64,000 nt of DNA from Nonomuraea guangzhouensis (GTDB lineage Bacteria > Actinomycetota > Actinomycetes > Streptosporangiales > Streptosporangiaceae). A program made the translations under genes and the position numbers. Below, piece after piece: positions 49,491 to 59,956 of the stretch (the first letter of the stretch is position 1; every line of letters begins with the position of its first letter). The notes beneath the pieces were generated by a model that saw only the letters and a program-made list of their open reading frames with translations, was not told the origin of the DNA and searched no databases. The stretch covers positions 310,001-374,000 of the forward strand of contig NZ_JAHKRM010000003.1 of NCBI RefSeq assembly GCF_019396345.1, written 5' to 3'.

Positions 49491-50653
49491 GTCAGCAGCA
49501 CCGGATACCGCGACCAGTAACGCCGGACCGTGGTGGTGTCACGCTCGGGCGGCTGTTCCGGATCGGCACGCGCACCGGAACGCAACAACTCCCGCGCGGC
49601 GACCGTGACGAGCCCGAACAGCCGGGTCTCCGGGTCGTCACGCTGCACGGACCCCACGGCCAGGTCCTGGCCGATGCACACGTGCATGCCGGAGCCGAAG
49701 GTCAGGCCGTACGGCAGGGCCCCGGCGGGCACCGTACGAGCCGGGTTGAACTCCTCGGCGTCCGGCCCGTAGACCGACCGATCGCGATTGACCGCGTGCA
49801 GGTCGATGAGCACGGTGGCGCCCTCGGGAATCTCCAGCCCCGAGCGCAGCGTGACCGGGGACAGCGCCCGGCGCATCCCGACCGGGCTGCTGGAGTTCAG
49901 CCGCACCGTCTCGTGCACGCACCGCTGGACGAAGGAGGCGTCGTCCGGCATGTCCGGGTGCCACTCCCGCCACTTCATCAGGTCGTCCACCGCGCGTACG
50001 AAAGCGGTGGCCGTCGTGTGGGAGGCGACGATGAGGTAGAACGCGCACTCCCTGACGATCACGTCATCGGGCAACCCGAGCTCCCGCTGGGCCCGCAGCA
50101 GGGTGGTGAGCAGGTCGAGCGGTGGCGCGTCCGTGCCCTCGTCCAGCAGCGCGCGTCGCCGCCGTGCGGACGGCTCGAAGAACTCGGCGACCCACTCCTC
50201 CAGCGACGCCTTGATCGCGGCCAGCCGTTCGCCCTTGTCGAGGGTGGACTGCTTGAGCGTCAGCGCCTCGATGAAGGTGCGCTGGTGGGCGCTCAGCCTG
50301 GCCAGCTCGGCCGCGTCGCCCTCGTGCCGGTCGATCCCGCACATCCTGGTGGCGATCTCCAGCATCACGTCGTGGCCGAACGCCACGAGCTCCGTCGCAC
50401 CCTCGGCGCGCGCCTTCTCCACCGCCCGGTCGAGCACCGGGGGAATGACGACCCGCTCGTAGTGGGCGAGCGTCTCCCGCCTGAAGAGCCGGTTCTCCAC
50501 TCGCCGCCGGTCGCGGTGATCGGTGCCGTGCAGGTTGACCAGGACGTCCGCCATGATCACGGTGCCGTCGTCGTACTGGGCCTGGCACAGTTCGCTTCGG
50601 TGGTAGGCGTCCAAGGCGTCGGCGTATGTGGTCAGCGTCATGGTGACGGACAT
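49487..50653 (-). CDS. Cytochrome P450 (second subgroup)
   Basis: 388-residue P450 with I-helix VASHTTAT, K-helix ExxR in HETVRLNSSSP, and haem loop FGSGMHVCIG. It is clearly different from the three other P450s of the cluster: it lacks the LYxSGDPH opening, and its C-terminus extends past the haem loop with RSGARADPEQPPERDTT, so it likely has a different substrate. It starts at ATG 50653 with GGTGAG upstream. The gene is divergent from the MFS exporter and translationally coupled to the M28 peptidase downstream. Confidence 0.9.
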   Translation of the reverse strand: MSVTMTLTTYADALDAYHRSELCQAQYDDGTVIMADVLVNLHGTDHRDRRRVENRLFRRETLAHYERVVIPPVLDRAVEKARAEGATELVAFGHDVMLEIATRMCGIDRHEGDAAELARLSAHQRTFIEALTLKQSTLDKGERLAAIKASLEEWVAEFFEPSARRRRALLDEGTDAPPLDLLTTLLRAQRELGLPDDVIVRECAFYLIVASHTTATAFVRAVDDLMKWREWHPDMPDDASFVQRCVHETVRLNSSSPVGMRRALSPVTLRSGLEIPEGATVLIDLHAVNRDRSVYGPDAEEFNPARTVPAGALPYGLTFGSGMHVCIGQDLAVGSVQRDDPETRLFGLVTVAARELLRSGARADPEQPPERDTTTVRRYWSRYPVLLT

Positions 50654-50793
50654 GCACTCACCGTATGACGGGCCGACCGCCGTGACCCTGTCCGGAGGCC
50701 TCGCGGGCTGTCAGGAGATTTCCGGACTTCCCGAGCTCAGCGGGCGCGGCGGATCCTGCATGAGTCCGGCTTCATGACGGCTGCTGGAGGAAC

Positions 50794-52044
50794 ATGACGG
50801 GCGAGGCGCCATCCGCGGCATCGAAGCGATCTCTGTGGCGGGACAGGGACTTCGTGGCCTTCTGCCTCGGCCAGGGCGTCTCCATGATGGGCACCCAGTT
50901 CACCGTCGTGGCCCTGCCCCTGCTGGCCACGCAGACCCTGCACGCGGACGGAACCGGGCTCGGCCTGGTCCAGGGGTCGGTCTACGCCGCCTATCTCGTG
51001 GTCCCCCTGCTGGCGGGCGCGCTGGTGGACCGGCGCGCCAAGCGGCCGCTGATGATCATGTGTGACAGCGTGCGCTTCCTGCTCGTGCTGTCGGTCCCGC
51101 TGCTGGCCTGGGCGGACATGCTGAATCTGGCCCTGCTCTGCCTCATCGCCCTCGTCACCGGCTGCTGCACGGTGATCTTCGAGGTGGCCCACATGGCGTA
51201 CGTGCCCGCGCTGGTCAGCCGTGACCGCCTCGCGGAGGCCAACTCGTGGACGACCTCGACGGAGGGCGCGGCCGACCTCTTCGGCCCCGCGGCGGCCGGT
51301 CTGGTGGTGCAGGCCACCAAGTCGCCGCCGGTCGCGCTCGTGGTGGACGCGTTCTCGTACCTGCTGTCGGTGTTCTCCCTGCTGACCATCCGCCGCCGCG
51401 AGCCGGAGCCGGAACCCGCGGGCGACCGTACCGTCCTGGCCGACATCGGCGAGGGACTGCGCTACGTGGCCAAGGAACGCACGATCCGCTCGCTGGCGAT
51501 CCAGGGCTTCTTCTTCAACGGCGGCAGCTTCGCCTTCCTGGTCGCCTTCCTGCTGCACGCCACCCAGACGCAGGAGGCCGGCGCCGGCTGGTACGGCGCA
51601 TCCCTGACCGCCGCCGGTTTGGGCGCCTTCCTCGGCGCCACCCAGGTGCCCAAGCTCATCGAGCGGTACGGCGAGCGTCGCGTCTTCGCGGTCAGCGTGG
51701 TGGGCAGCGCGGTGCTGTTCGTCATCGTGCCCGCGGCGTCGGGCTCCGCCGTGACGATGGGGGTCATGTGGCTGGTCGGGTTCTTCCTGGCCAACATCGC
51801 GGTGAGCATGTGCAACGTCCTGTCGTACACGCTCAGGCAGCGGGTCACCCCCGACAACCTTCTCGGCCGGATGAGCGCCAGTGTGCGTCTGGTGCTGTTC
51901 GCCTCCATTCCGGTCGGCTCGCTGGCCGGTGGGCTGATCAGTGACTCGTTCGGTCCTCGGGTGGCTTTGTTCTCGGCGGTGGCGATCATGGCTTTGAGCA
52001 TCGTGCCGTTGCGTGCCATCCTGCCCGCCTGCCGTACGACATGA
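50794..52044 (+). CDS. MFS exporter (MFS_3/EntS-like)
   Basis: 416-residue transporter with about 12 membrane helices. Typical motifs are seen: [26 protein letters not shown] in helix 1, [14 protein letters not shown] (cytoplasmic loop 2-3) and [23 protein letters not shown] near helix 11. This subfamily includes exporters of siderophores and other natural products, so it most likely exports the lipopeptide and may give self-resistance. ATG 50794 has GGAGG 5 nt upstream. Its stop overlaps the start of the next NRPS by 4 bp, tying export to biosynthesis. Confidence 0.92.
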   Translation: MTGEAPSAASKRSLWRDRDFVAFCLGQGVSMMGTQFTVVALPLLATQTLHADGTGLGLVQGSVYAAYLVVPLLAGALVDRRAKRPLMIMCDSVRFLLVLSVPLLAWADMLNLALLCLIALVTGCCTVIFEVAHMAYVPALVSRDRLAEANSWTTSTEGAADLFGPAAAGLVVQATKSPPVALVVDAFSYLLSVFSLLTIRRREPEPEPAGDRTVLADIGEGLRYVAKERTIRSLAIQGFFFNGGSFAFLVAFLLHATQTQEAGAGWYGASLTAAGLGAFLGATQVPKLIERYGERRVFAVSVVGSAVLFVIVPAASGSAVTMGVMWLVGFFLANIAVSMCNVLSYTLRQRVTPDNLLGRMSASVRLVLFASIPVGSLAGGLISDSFGPRVALFSAVAIMALSIVPLRAILPACRTT

Positions 52045-55000
52045 TCACGCGGCGGCGGCGGGACGAGGCGCGAGCCTTGCTGCCTCAGCAGGAGGAGCTG
52101 CTGTTCCTGTCGCTGTTCGACGATCGCTCCGCCGCGGCCTGCCATCGGCAGCTCGTCGTCGACCTGCGGGGCCCGGTGGACCTTCCGGCGCTGCGCCGGG
52201 CCGCCGAGGAGGTGGTGGCCGCACACGAGATCCTGCGCGCCTGCGTCCGCCGACGGCGCCAGGTCGTCGCCGGGTCGGCCGGTCCCGCGTGGGTGGAGCG
52301 TGATCTGAGCGCGTCCGGGGACGCGGAAGCGCGGCCGTGTGTGTCCGGCGACGCGGAAGTGTTGCTGAGCGCGTCGGCGGAAGCGTTGTCGTGCGCGTCC
52401 GGGGGCGCGGAAGCGCTGCTGCGCGCGGACTACTCTCGCGGTTTCGACCTCGCGGCGCCGCCGCTGCTGCGGTTCCTGGCGCTGCGGCTGGCCCCGGACC
52501 GGCATCGCCTGGCGCTGACCGGCCACGCCATGGTGATGGACGGGCGATCTGCCGGGCTGATCCTCGACGAGCTGCTCCTGCGTTACCGCGGCCACCGCCC
52601 TGACCCACCACCGCTCGCACCGGCCCGGCCCCCGTCCGCCACCGAGCCGCCGCTCGCACCGGCCCGGCCCCCGTCCGCCACCGAGCCGCCGCGCCCAGCG
52701 GCCCGGCCGTCGTCCGCCGTCGAGCTGCCAGACCGGCCGACCCTGCTCGTCCCCGATGCCTCGCTCACGACCGCGCTCGTCCCCGACATCTCGCTCGCCA
52801 CCGCGTGGCCCGAGTCGATCGTGCTGCCCGTCCCCAAAGGGCTGGCGGACCTCGGCAGCAGCCGCACCGACATGCTCGCCGCCGCCTGGGCGATGGTCCT
52901 GGCCGAACACACCGGCCGGACGGACCCCGTACTGGGCATCGCCCAGCGCCAGGGCCCGCCAGAGGCGATAGGACCGCTGACGGCCCTCGTGCCGCTGTGG
53001 GTGCGCCTCGACCCGGAGGAGTCTTTCGCCGTCCTGCTCAAGCGCGTACGGCGCCTGACGGAGCAGGGCCCGCCACCCACCGAAAACAGGCTCTTCGACA
53101 CCCTCGTCCTCCCCCCAGAGGCGACTCCCGCCACGATCCACGACGCGGCCGTCACACGGGTCCGCCACCGGCACGGCCAGCGCTGCGCCCTGACCCTCAC
53201 CTGGGACGACCCCGACCACATCACGCTCAGCCGCCGCCCAGAACAGCTGACTAAGGAGCAGACGAGGCACCTCGCCGACCGGCTCATGCGCACGCTGGAA
53301 GCCGCCGCCGGCGAACCAGACCTTCCCCTCCACCGGCTCCGGACCGTAGACCCCAGCGGACACAGTCCCGCGCCCCGCCGAGTCCGTCGCGACCCCATGC
53401 CCCGCCTCTTCGAGACCCAGGCCCGCGCCACCCCCGACGCCACGGCACTCGAATGGCCCGACGGACGACTCACCTACGCCCGGCTGAACGCCCGCGCGAA
53501 CCAGCTGGCCAGGCACCTCAGGCAACAGGGAGCGGAGCGCGAACGGATCGTGGCCATCGCCTTGCCGCCTTCCCCAGAACTGGTCATCACCGCGCTCGCC
53601 GTCATGAAGGCTGGAGCGGCCTTCCTGCCGCTCGACCCCGCCTACCCCGCCGGCCGGATCGCGCAGGCCGTCGAGCTCGCCCAGCCCGTCGCCCTCGTCA
53701 CCGAATCCGGCTCCACGATCGCCGGTATCCCCACCATCGCGCCGGACGCGCGGGACATCGCCCGGCACGCCGGTATCCCCACCATCGCGCTGGATGCGCC
53801 GGACATCGCCCGGCAGCCGGACACCGACCTGGGCGAGGTCGCGCTCCGCCCGGAGCACCCGGCCTACGTCATCTTCACCTCGGGCTCCACAGGAGAGCCG
53901 AAGGGCGTGGTCGTCCCGCACACCGGGCTGGCCGCCATGGTCGCCACCCAGGTCGAACGGCTGGGAGCCGGTCCAGGGGCCCGGGTGCTGCAGTTCTCCT
54001 CGCCCGGGTTCGACGCCTGGGGGTGGGAGGTGGCGATGGCGCTGCTGACCGGCGGGACGCTCGTCATGACCGGCGGCGGCCGGGTCGACCTGCTGTCGGA
54101 CCCGCGACGGCTCGACCCGCTCGCGATCACCCACGCCACCCTGACCCCTGCGGCGCTGGCCGTACTACCAGAACAGGGAACCCTGCCCGGCGCGGCCCTG
54201 ATCCTGGCCGGGGAGAGGCTGCAGCCCGATCTGGTGGAACGGTGGGCGGCCGGGCGGCGGCTGTTCAACGCGTACGGTCCGACGGAAAGCACGGTGTGCG
54301 CCACCATCAGTGACCCGTTGACCAGCAGCGCAGCACCGCCGATCGGGCGGCCGGTGGTGAATGCCCAGACGTACGTGCTGGACCCGTGGCTGCGCCCCCT
54401 GCCCGAAGGCGTCACAGGCGAGCTCTATCTCGCCGGCCCCGGCCTGGCACGCGGATACCTGAACCGCCCAGGGCTGACCGCAGAGCGCTTCATCGCCAAC
54501 CCCTTCGGCGCCCCAGGCGAACGCATGTACCGGACAGGGGACCTGGCGCGGTGGGAGCCGGACGGGCAACTGTCCTTCATCGGCCGCGCGGACCAGCAGG
54601 TCAAGGTGCGCGGCAACCGGGTGGAACTCGGCGAGGTGGAGGCCGTGCTGAGCGCTCACCCTTCCGTCAAGCAGGCCGCCGTGGTCGTCCGCGACCAGCG
54701 TCTGGTGGCCTACGTGACGCCGCCGCCCGTGGCGCAAGACCTGCGGGAACACGTCTCTGGCGCGCTACCCGACTACATGGTGCCCTCGACGTTCACAGCG
54801 CTCGCCGCGCTGCCGCTCACCCCGCACGGCAAGCTCGACCGCCAGGCCCTCGACCGCCAGGCCCTCGACCGGCAGGCCCTCGACCGCGCACCGGAGGTGC
54901 CGCGCTCCGGCACCCCGCCACGCACCTCCCGCGAGCGAATCCTGTGCGCCCTGTTCGCCCGAGCTCTCCGGACCGAGCAGGTCTCCGTCGACGACGACTT

Positions 55001-55169
55001 CTTCGCGCTCGGCGGTGACAGCAGGCGCGCCATGGCCCTGGTGAGCGACCTGGAGGACGCCATGGCCGTACGCCTGCCGATCCGCGCGCTCTATGAGGCG
55101 CCCAGTGTCGAGCGCCTGCTCAGCCACCCGGCCCTGTCAGCATCGCCAGCAGAAGGGACACCGCCGTGA
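52041..55169 (+). CDS. NRPS module C(atypical)-A(Phe-like)-PCP
   Basis: 1042 residues. The C domain is diverged: its active site reads GHAMVMDG, so the first His is lost but the second, catalytic His and the Asp remain; Pro/Ala- and Ser-rich repeats interrupt it. The A domain is complete ([11 protein letters not shown] near 611, [34 protein letters not shown]) with pocket D-A-W-T-I-A-A-V-C, virtually the phenylalanine code of GrsA/tyrocidine synthetase. The PCP motif is LGGDS near 990, the form usually seen before epimerisation domains, but no E domain follows. It overlaps the MFS gene and the MbtH-like gene by 4 bp each. Likely residue: Phe or a related aromatic, possibly beta-hydroxylated by the P450s downstream. 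Confidence 0.92.
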   Translation: MITRRRRDEARALLPQQEELLFLSLFDDRSAAACHRQLVVDLRGPVDLPALRRAAEEVVAAHEILRACVRRRRQVVAGSAGPAWVERDLSASGDAEARPCVSGDAEVLLSASAEALSCASGGAEALLRADYSRGFDLAAPPLLRFLALRLAPDRHRLALTGHAMVMDGRSAGLILDELLLRYRGHRPDPPPLAPARPPSATEPPLAPARPPSATEPPRPAARPSSAVELPDRPTLLVPDASLTTALVPDISLATAWPESIVLPVPKGLADLGSSRTDMLAAAWAMVLAEHTGRTDPVLGIAQRQGPPEAIGPLTALVPLWVRLDPEESFAVLLKRVRRLTEQGPPPTENRLFDTLVLPPEATPATIHDAAVTRVRHRHGQRCALTLTWDDPDHITLSRRPEQLTKEQTRHLADRLMRTLEAAAGEPDLPLHRLRTVDPSGHSPAPRRVRRDPMPRLFETQARATPDATALEWPDGRLTYARLNARANQLARHLRQQGAERERIVAIALPPSPELVITALAVMKAGAAFLPLDPAYPAGRIAQAVELAQPVALVTESGSTIAGIPTIAPDARDIARHAGIPTIALDAPDIARQPDTDLGEVALRPEHPAYVIFTSGSTGEPKGVVVPHTGLAAMVATQVERLGAGPGARVLQFSSPGFDAWGWEVAMALLTGGTLVMTGGGRVDLLSDPRRLDPLAITHATLTPAALAVLPEQGTLPGAALILAGERLQPDLVERWAAGRRLFNAYGPTESTVCATISDPLTSSAAPPIGRPVVNAQTYVLDPWLRPLPEGVTGELYLAGPGLARGYLNRPGLTAERFIANPFGAPGERMYRTGDLARWEPDGQLSFIGRADQQVKVRGNRVELGEVEAVLSAHPSVKQAAVVVRDQRLVAYVTPPPVAQDLREHVSGALPDYMVPSTFTALAALPLTPHGKLDRQALDRQALDRQALDRAPEVPRSGTPPRTSRERILCALFARALRTEQVSVDDDFFALGGDSRRAMALVSDLEDAMAVRLPIRALYEAPSVERLLSHPALSASPAEGTPP
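52611..52688 (+). repeat. 39-bp in-frame duplication in an NRPS C domain
   Basis: Two nearly identical 39-bp units (52611-52649, 52650-52688) encode [13 protein letters not shown] twice. A looser GDAE/Ser-Ala repeat precedes it at about 52310-52430. Confidence 0.8.
54834..54878 (+). repeat. 15-bp tandem repeat after the A10 motif
   Basis: Three units of CTCGACCGCCAGGCC (one mismatch) encode LDRQA three times directly after the catalytic Lys of the Phe-type A domain, extending the A-PCP linker. Confidence 0.85.
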
Positions 55170-55384
55170 GCAACCCGTTCGAAGACCCGCAGGGTCGCTA
55201 TTACGTCCTGGTCAACGACGAGGGACAGCACTCGCTGTGGCCCCGGTTCGCCGACGTGCCGGCCGGTTGGCAGATCGCCTACGGCGAGGCCGACCGTCAG
55301 TCCTGCCTGGACTATGTCGAGCGTACCTGGACCGACATGCGGCCCAAGAGCCTGATCGAGGCCATGGACGACGCCCGGCCATGA
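55166..55384 (+). CDS. MbtH-like protein
   Basis: 72-residue MbtH-family chaperone that binds NRPS adenylation domains and is often needed for their activity. The signature is complete: [43 protein letters not shown] with its conserved Trp and Pro residues. It overlaps the Phe-type NRPS upstream by 4 bp and the P450 downstream by 4 bp. It is the only such protein in the window, so it may serve all active A domains. Confidence 0.96.
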   Translation: MSNPFEDPQGRYYVLVNDEGQHSLWPRFADVPAGWQIAYGEADRQSCLDYVERTWTDMRPKSLIEAMDDARP

Positions 55385-56574
55385 CCGCCGCGCACCCGCC
55401 GAACCTGGCCGACCCGGCCACCTACGCCCGCCACGACATGCACGAGGTGTGGCGGCGGCTGCGGGCGGAGCAGCCGGTGCACTGGCATCCGGAACCCGGC
55501 TTCTGGGCGCTGACCCGGCACGCCGACATAGCCAGGGTGCTCATGGACAACGACAGGTTCACCTCTCAGAAGGGCAACGTCCTGGCGACGATGCTGCAGG
55601 GCGCCGACGGGGGAGCGGGACGGATGCTCGCCGTGACCGACGGCCCGCGTCATACCGAGCTGCGCAGGCTGTTGCTGAAGGCGTTCTCCCCCAGGGCGCT
55701 GGAGCGCGTCGCGGACGGCGTGCGCGACAGCACGGACCGGCTGATCGCCCTGGCACTGGAGCGCGGGGAATGCGACTTCGCCCGGGACGTCGCCTCGATC
55801 ATCCCGTTGACCACCATCTGCGACCTGCTCCAGGTGCCCGAAGCCGATCGCGAGCACGTGCTGCGGCTGACCAAGTCCGCGCTGGCCTCCGACTACAGCA
55901 CGCCGGAGGCCCGCGCCGACCAGGTGGCCCGGGTGGAGATCCTGCTGTACTTCACCGACCTGGTCCGGCGACGGCGGGCCGCGCCGGGCGACGACGTGAT
56001 CAGTCTGATGGCCGGGGCGACCGTCCAGGGCGCCGCCCTGTCGAACGATGACATCGTGCTCAACTGCTACAGCCTGATCATGGGGGGAGACGAGACCAGT
56101 AGGCTGTCGATGATCGGCGCCGTGGCGGCCCTGATCGACCACCCTGCCCAGTGGCGGGCGCTCAAGGACGGCCAGGTCTCCATCGGCGACGCCGTCGAGG
56201 AGGTCCTGCGGTGGACCACGCCCACCATGCACTTCGGCCGTACGGTCACCCAGGACGTGACGCTGCGCGACGCGGTCCTGCGGCGCGGCGACCTGGTCAC
56301 GCTGTGGCTGACCTCCGCCAACCGCGACGAGGCCGTCTTCGACGCGCCCGACGTCTTCGACCTGGGCAGATCGCCGAACAAGCACCTCACGCTCGGGTAC
56401 GGACCGCACTTCTGCCTCGGGGCGCACTTGGGCCGGGTCGAGATCGCGGCGATGCTCCACGCTCTGCGCGCGTACGTGGGCGCGCTCGACCGTGCCGGGG
56501 CCGAGCGCCACCTGTACTCCAACTTCCTGTCCGGGATGAGCAGCCTGCCCGTCGCGCTGAAGGCGGAGCCGTGA
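55381..56574 (+). CDS. Cytochrome P450 (possibly beta-hydroxylase of a carrier-bound residue)
   Basis: 397-residue P450 with I-helix MGGDETSR, K-helix ExxR in EEVLRWTTP, and haem loop [10 protein letters not shown], where the usual first Phe is Leu. GGxETxR is the I-helix form of P450s that hydroxylate aminoacyl-carrier proteins. The gene is coupled by 4 bp to the MbtH-like gene and follows the Phe-type NRPS, so beta-hydroxylation of that aromatic residue is a reasonable guess. ATG 55381 is the only start fitting the normal P450 N-terminus. Confidence 0.92.
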   Translation: MTAAHPPNLADPATYARHDMHEVWRRLRAEQPVHWHPEPGFWALTRHADIARVLMDNDRFTSQKGNVLATMLQGADGGAGRMLAVTDGPRHTELRRLLLKAFSPRALERVADGVRDSTDRLIALALERGECDFARDVASIIPLTTICDLLQVPEADREHVLRLTKSALASDYSTPEARADQVARVEILLYFTDLVRRRRAAPGDDVISLMAGATVQGAALSNDDIVLNCYSLIMGGDETSRLSMIGAVAALIDHPAQWRALKDGQVSIGDAVEEVLRWTTPTMHFGRTVTQDVTLRDAVLRRGDLVTLWLTSANRDEAVFDAPDVFDLGRSPNKHLTLGYGPHFCLGAHLGRVEIAAMLHALRAYVGALDRAGAERHLYSNFLSGMSSLPVALKAEP

Positions 56575-56608
56575 AGATCACTCTGAAGGCGGACCCGTGA
56601 GGATCACC
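56557..56608 (+). repeat. 26-bp duplication spanning the junction of two P450 genes
   Basis: Two 26-bp units (56557-56582, 56583-56608) each contain CTGAAGGCGG and a GTGA start/stop. The first GTG (56571) opens only a 9-codon frame; the second (56597) is the start of the following P450. Confidence 0.75.
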
Positions 56609-57817
56609 GCACCCGGGCCCGAGGAGCGGGCCGACCTCGACCACACCGACCTCGCCGACGTGGCGCTGTACACCTCCGGCGACCCCCACCTCGCCTGGCA
56701 GAGGCTACGCGCGGAGCAGCCGTTGTACTGGAGCGAGCGGACCGGCGGCCCGGGCTTCTGGTCGGTGACCCGGCACGCCGACGTCAAGCGAGTGCTCCGC
56801 GACCACGAGAACTTCACCTCCGAGTGCGGCACAGCTCTGTGGCAGAGCGGCACACCCGACCCGGCGGCCGGCCGCATGATGCACGGCACCGACCCACCGG
56901 CGCACGGGCGGATCCGCAAACCGCTCGGCCACGAGCTGACCACCCAGGCCGTGCTCCGGTACGAACCCGCCGCCCGCGCCCTGATCCGCGCGGCCGTCGA
57001 GCCGGGCGAGTGGGACTGCGCGCCGGCCTTCTCGCGCCTGCCCATGGAGATCCTGGCCCTGGTCATGGGCCTGCCCAAGGCCGACGTCGACCTGCTCGCC
57101 GACCTGGGCTACGCGTCGATAGCACCGCTGGACCCGCACTATCGCACCGGCTCGGAGCGCGTCACCCGGCTGCGGGCGCACCACCAGCTCATGGCGTACT
57201 TCGCCGACGAGATCGGGCGCCCCCGGGAGGACGGCCTGATCGCCCACCTCCAGGCGATCACCGTCGACGGCCGTCCGCTCACCAGCGAAGAGGTGGTCCT
57301 CAACTGCTTCAGCCTGCTGATCGGCGGCGTCGTCACCTCCGGCCAGGTGGTGCTGGCCACCCTCATCGCCCTCGCTGAACGGGGCGGCCGCGTGCCCGCC
57401 GTCGCGTCCACGGCCACAGCGGTGGAGGAAGCGCTCCGCTGGGCCTCGCCGACCACCCATTTCGTCCGGCACGCCCGCCGAGACGTGGAGATGTACGGCA
57501 GGACGATCCGCGCGGGGGAGGCGGTCGCCGCCTGGATCGCCTCAGCCAACCGGGACGAACGGGAATTCGCCCACCCCTTCACCTTCGACCCGGCAAGGAG
57601 CCCGAACCGCCACATAGCCTTCGGCAGCGGCTCCCATCGCTGCATCGGCAGTCACCTGGCCCGTTTCACCCTCCGGCTGGTCTTCGAGGAGTTCATCGAC
57701 CGCCTCGACCACATCGAACTCACCGCCCCACCGACACACCTCTCCTCCATCGAAATCGCCGGCGTGGTGTCCCTGCCCGTCCACCTCAAGCTCCGACAGG
57801 CAGGTCGTACGGCCTGA
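56597..57817 (+). CDS. Cytochrome P450
   Basis: 406-residue P450, last gene of the cluster. I-helix IGGVVTSG, ExxR in EEALRWASP, haem loop FGSGSHRCIG. Its start (DLADVALYTSGDPHLAWQRLR) and SANRDEREF block closely match the P450 at 45269-46531, so the two probably arose by duplication and act on similar residues. GTG start inside a 26-bp duplication; it lies 22 bp after the preceding P450. Its 3' end overlaps the convergent NTPase gene by 32 bp. Confidence 0.9.
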   Translation: MRITAPGPEERADLDHTDLADVALYTSGDPHLAWQRLRAEQPLYWSERTGGPGFWSVTRHADVKRVLRDHENFTSECGTALWQSGTPDPAAGRMMHGTDPPAHGRIRKPLGHELTTQAVLRYEPAARALIRAAVEPGEWDCAPAFSRLPMEILALVMGLPKADVDLLADLGYASIAPLDPHYRTGSERVTRLRAHHQLMAYFADEIGRPREDGLIAHLQAITVDGRPLTSEEVVLNCFSLLIGGVVTSGQVVLATLIALAERGGRVPAVASTATAVEEALRWASPTTHFVRHARRDVEMYGRTIRAGEAVAAWIASANRDEREFAHPFTFDPARSPNRHIAFGSGSHRCIGSHLARFTLRLVFEEFIDRLDHIELTAPPTHLSSIEIAGVVSLPVHLKLRQAGRTA

Positions 57818-59951
57818 GCGCCCACGCTCGCCGAGCGGCGGAGATCGTCCGCCAGGCGAGGCGGGTGTCGAAGGCGAAGGCGTGACGGGCGGCGGCGAGG
57901 CCGTCGAAGGCGTCCGCATCGCCAGGCCCGGTCAGCTCGCCCGTGAAGATCTCCTCGAGGGTCGCGCAGAAGTACAAGTAGGCGGCGAATTCGAGGGCGG
58001 GCTCGGCCAATGGACCGTGCGGCAGGCTCCGCAGGGTTTCGCGCGGTGTGCGGTCCGATCGGCGATGGGCCAGGTCGTGGAGCAGGTCGAGGACGTCGTC
58101 GGGCAGGTCGTCCGCCACGTCCATGAGCGCGCGTGACTTCTTCCGTACCTCGTCCTTGAGCACGGCGAGGCAGATCGGGGTCAGCGCCGCGGAGGGCAGA
58201 GCGTGGGCGGCGCGAATGACGGCGCGGGCGGCGCGAAGGAGATCGCGGGACATCCCGCCCGACAGGCAGTGGCAGAAGGCGATGTAGGGCTCGGTGAGTC
58301 CGACGACGCGCCGGTAGAGGAAGCGCATGGACTCGGTGTAGGAGAGTGGTCCCACTCGCACGATTTCATCGAAGGAGCTGTCGAAAGCATCGCGAAACGG
58401 CAGTCCGCGGCGTTCGAAGGCGCTCATCGCGTCGTCGGACACCGAGATCATGAAGTACGTGTGGGGGAGGCCGAAGATGCCTTTGATCTCGTTGAGGAAG
58501 CGTTCAGCCCGCTCTCCCGATCCGATCTTGTCGAGCTCGTCGATGCCGATGTACACGTTGTGGTCCGGCTGGAGGCGATCGGCCACGTCGCGGACGTAGG
58601 AACGGAAGGCGGAGACGATCTCCGGGTAGCTGAGCGGCTGCTCTGTCAGGCTTCGCCCGCCGCTCAGCTGCGCGTCGACCCAGGCCGGAAACTTGACCGT
58701 GCCCGACCAGCTCACGCTCTGGGTCTGCAGATAGCGGATCTGCACCAGATGGCGGCGTGCCCGCGTCCTCAGCTCGTTGGCCGGATCGTGCCTGCGCCCC
58801 CTGCGGCGGATCGACAGACCGAAGTGGACCAGGCCGAGCAGCATAACGAGGCCGGATGACCAGAGGCCGACGGCCTTGGGCGTTAGGTCGTCGGCGTACC
58901 GGTCGGCGATGACGGCCAGCCACTCGCGCGCCGGGCCTGTCGCGTTCATGAGCCGCGCGAGCACTCGCCCGACGGCCACGGCCGCTCCTTCGGCAGCCTC
59001 GCCCAGGACCGCGGGCCAGGTGGCGAGCGCCTTGGCCACCAGCCAGTACACGAGCAGGCCGAGGACCTGAGCGAGCCCGACGCGCCGCCTGCGGCCGGGG
59101 CCGAGGTGCCGCAGCGTGGCACGGCAGAACGCGGCGAACAGGTGCAGGACGAAGTCGCGCGAGGCGTACTCCACCGGAGCCGAGACCAGCAACCGCAGAT
59201 GTCCGGTTCCCGGCTTGAGGGAGTGGTTCTCGCAGTAGCGCCGGATCAACGTCGACTTGCCGGATCCACGCGGTCCCGCGATGCCCAAGCTTGCCCCGGA
59301 CAGCCGGCCGAGCAGTTCCTCCAGGTCGTCAACCGCCCGCGTCGGCACATGGTAGGCGCTGTCGAACGACTCACTCAGCCCGGGACTGGCCACCACGCCG
59401 AAGGTGGGGTCGAAGCGGGCCCGGCGGGCATTGATGCGCTGGCGGATCTGTGCCGTGAGCTCGCCGTTCTCCAGAGCCCGCACAAGCTTTACCTGAAAGG
59501 GCGAGTACGGAAACGACCGCAGGCGATCGTTTACGTCGGCCCACCCCCGCGAACGCGCCAGAATCACGTACGAGCCGATCACGAGGCCGGCGAAGGCGAC
59601 CAGCACGGTCATCCGCCAGTCTGCCATCGCCACACCCAGCGCGAGCGGCACGAAAGCCACCAGGACCAGCGGGGTCCATGGCACCGAGGCAGGGCGCGCT
59701 GGGGGATTCTTACCAGGGAGATCTTCGGCCGGGGTCACCACGGCCGCGAAGACCTCGCCCGCCTGCTCCATCATCTCCAGGCGGATGTGCAGCGGCTTCA
59801 CCGTCACATAGTCGAAGGCGTCACGGATTTCCGGATCGTGCAGCGCCCGGGTCAGCGCGGCCGAGTAGAGGTCGCGTAAGGCGGGATCGGAGTGCAGAGG
59901 GTTGGCTTGCACCACAGGAGCACCATGCGCGGCCGTCGCCCGCACGGTCAA
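57786..59951 (-). CDS. Membrane P-loop NTPase (KAP/STAND-like)
   Basis: 721-residue ATPase. A pair of membrane helices lies near 92-132, Walker A GPRGSGKST near 227, and a second membrane region interrupts the ATPase domain (about 295-385), as in KAP P-loop proteins. Walker B is YIGIDELDKIG, followed by FLNEIKGIFGLPHTYFMISVS and a sensor-like GGMSRDLLRAARA; the C-terminus is helical. KAP-type NTPases are membrane-linked and some occur in phage-defence loci; the function here is unknown. The apparent start is TTG 59951, 5 bp after the sigma-factor stop (GTG 59945 is possible), so it is the third gene of an ECF sigma operon. It overlaps the convergent P450 by 32 bp. Confidence 0.75.
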   Translation of the reverse strand: MTVRATAAHGAPVVQANPLHSDPALRDLYSAALTRALHDPEIRDAFDYVTVKPLHIRLEMMEQAGEVFAAVVTPAEDLPGKNPPARPASVPWTPLVLVAFVPLALGVAMADWRMTVLVAFAGLVIGSYVILARSRGWADVNDRLRSFPYSPFQVKLVRALENGELTAQIRQRINARRARFDPTFGVVASPGLSESFDSAYHVPTRAVDDLEELLGRLSGASLGIAGPRGSGKSTLIRRYCENHSLKPGTGHLRLLVSAPVEYASRDFVLHLFAAFCRATLRHLGPGRRRRVGLAQVLGLLVYWLVAKALATWPAVLGEAAEGAAVAVGRVLARLMNATGPAREWLAVIADRYADDLTPKAVGLWSSGLVMLLGLVHFGLSIRRRGRRHDPANELRTRARRHLVQIRYLQTQSVSWSGTVKFPAWVDAQLSGGRSLTEQPLSYPEIVSAFRSYVRDVADRLQPDHNVYIGIDELDKIGSGERAERFLNEIKGIFGLPHTYFMISVSDDAMSAFERRGLPFRDAFDSSFDEIVRVGPLSYTESMRFLYRRVVGLTEPYIAFCHCLSGGMSRDLLRAARAVIRAAHALPSAALTPICLAVLKDEVRKKSRALMDVADDLPDDVLDLLHDLAHRRSDRTPRETLRSLPHGPLAEPALEFAAYLYFCATLEEIFTGELTGPGDADAFDGLAAARHAFAFDTRLAWRTISAARRAWALRPYDLPVGA

Positions 59952-59956
59952 GCCCG

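Noticed and set aside
56571..56596. GTG 56571 as the start of the last P450
   Set aside because: That frame stops after nine codons; the P450 frame opens at GTG 56597.
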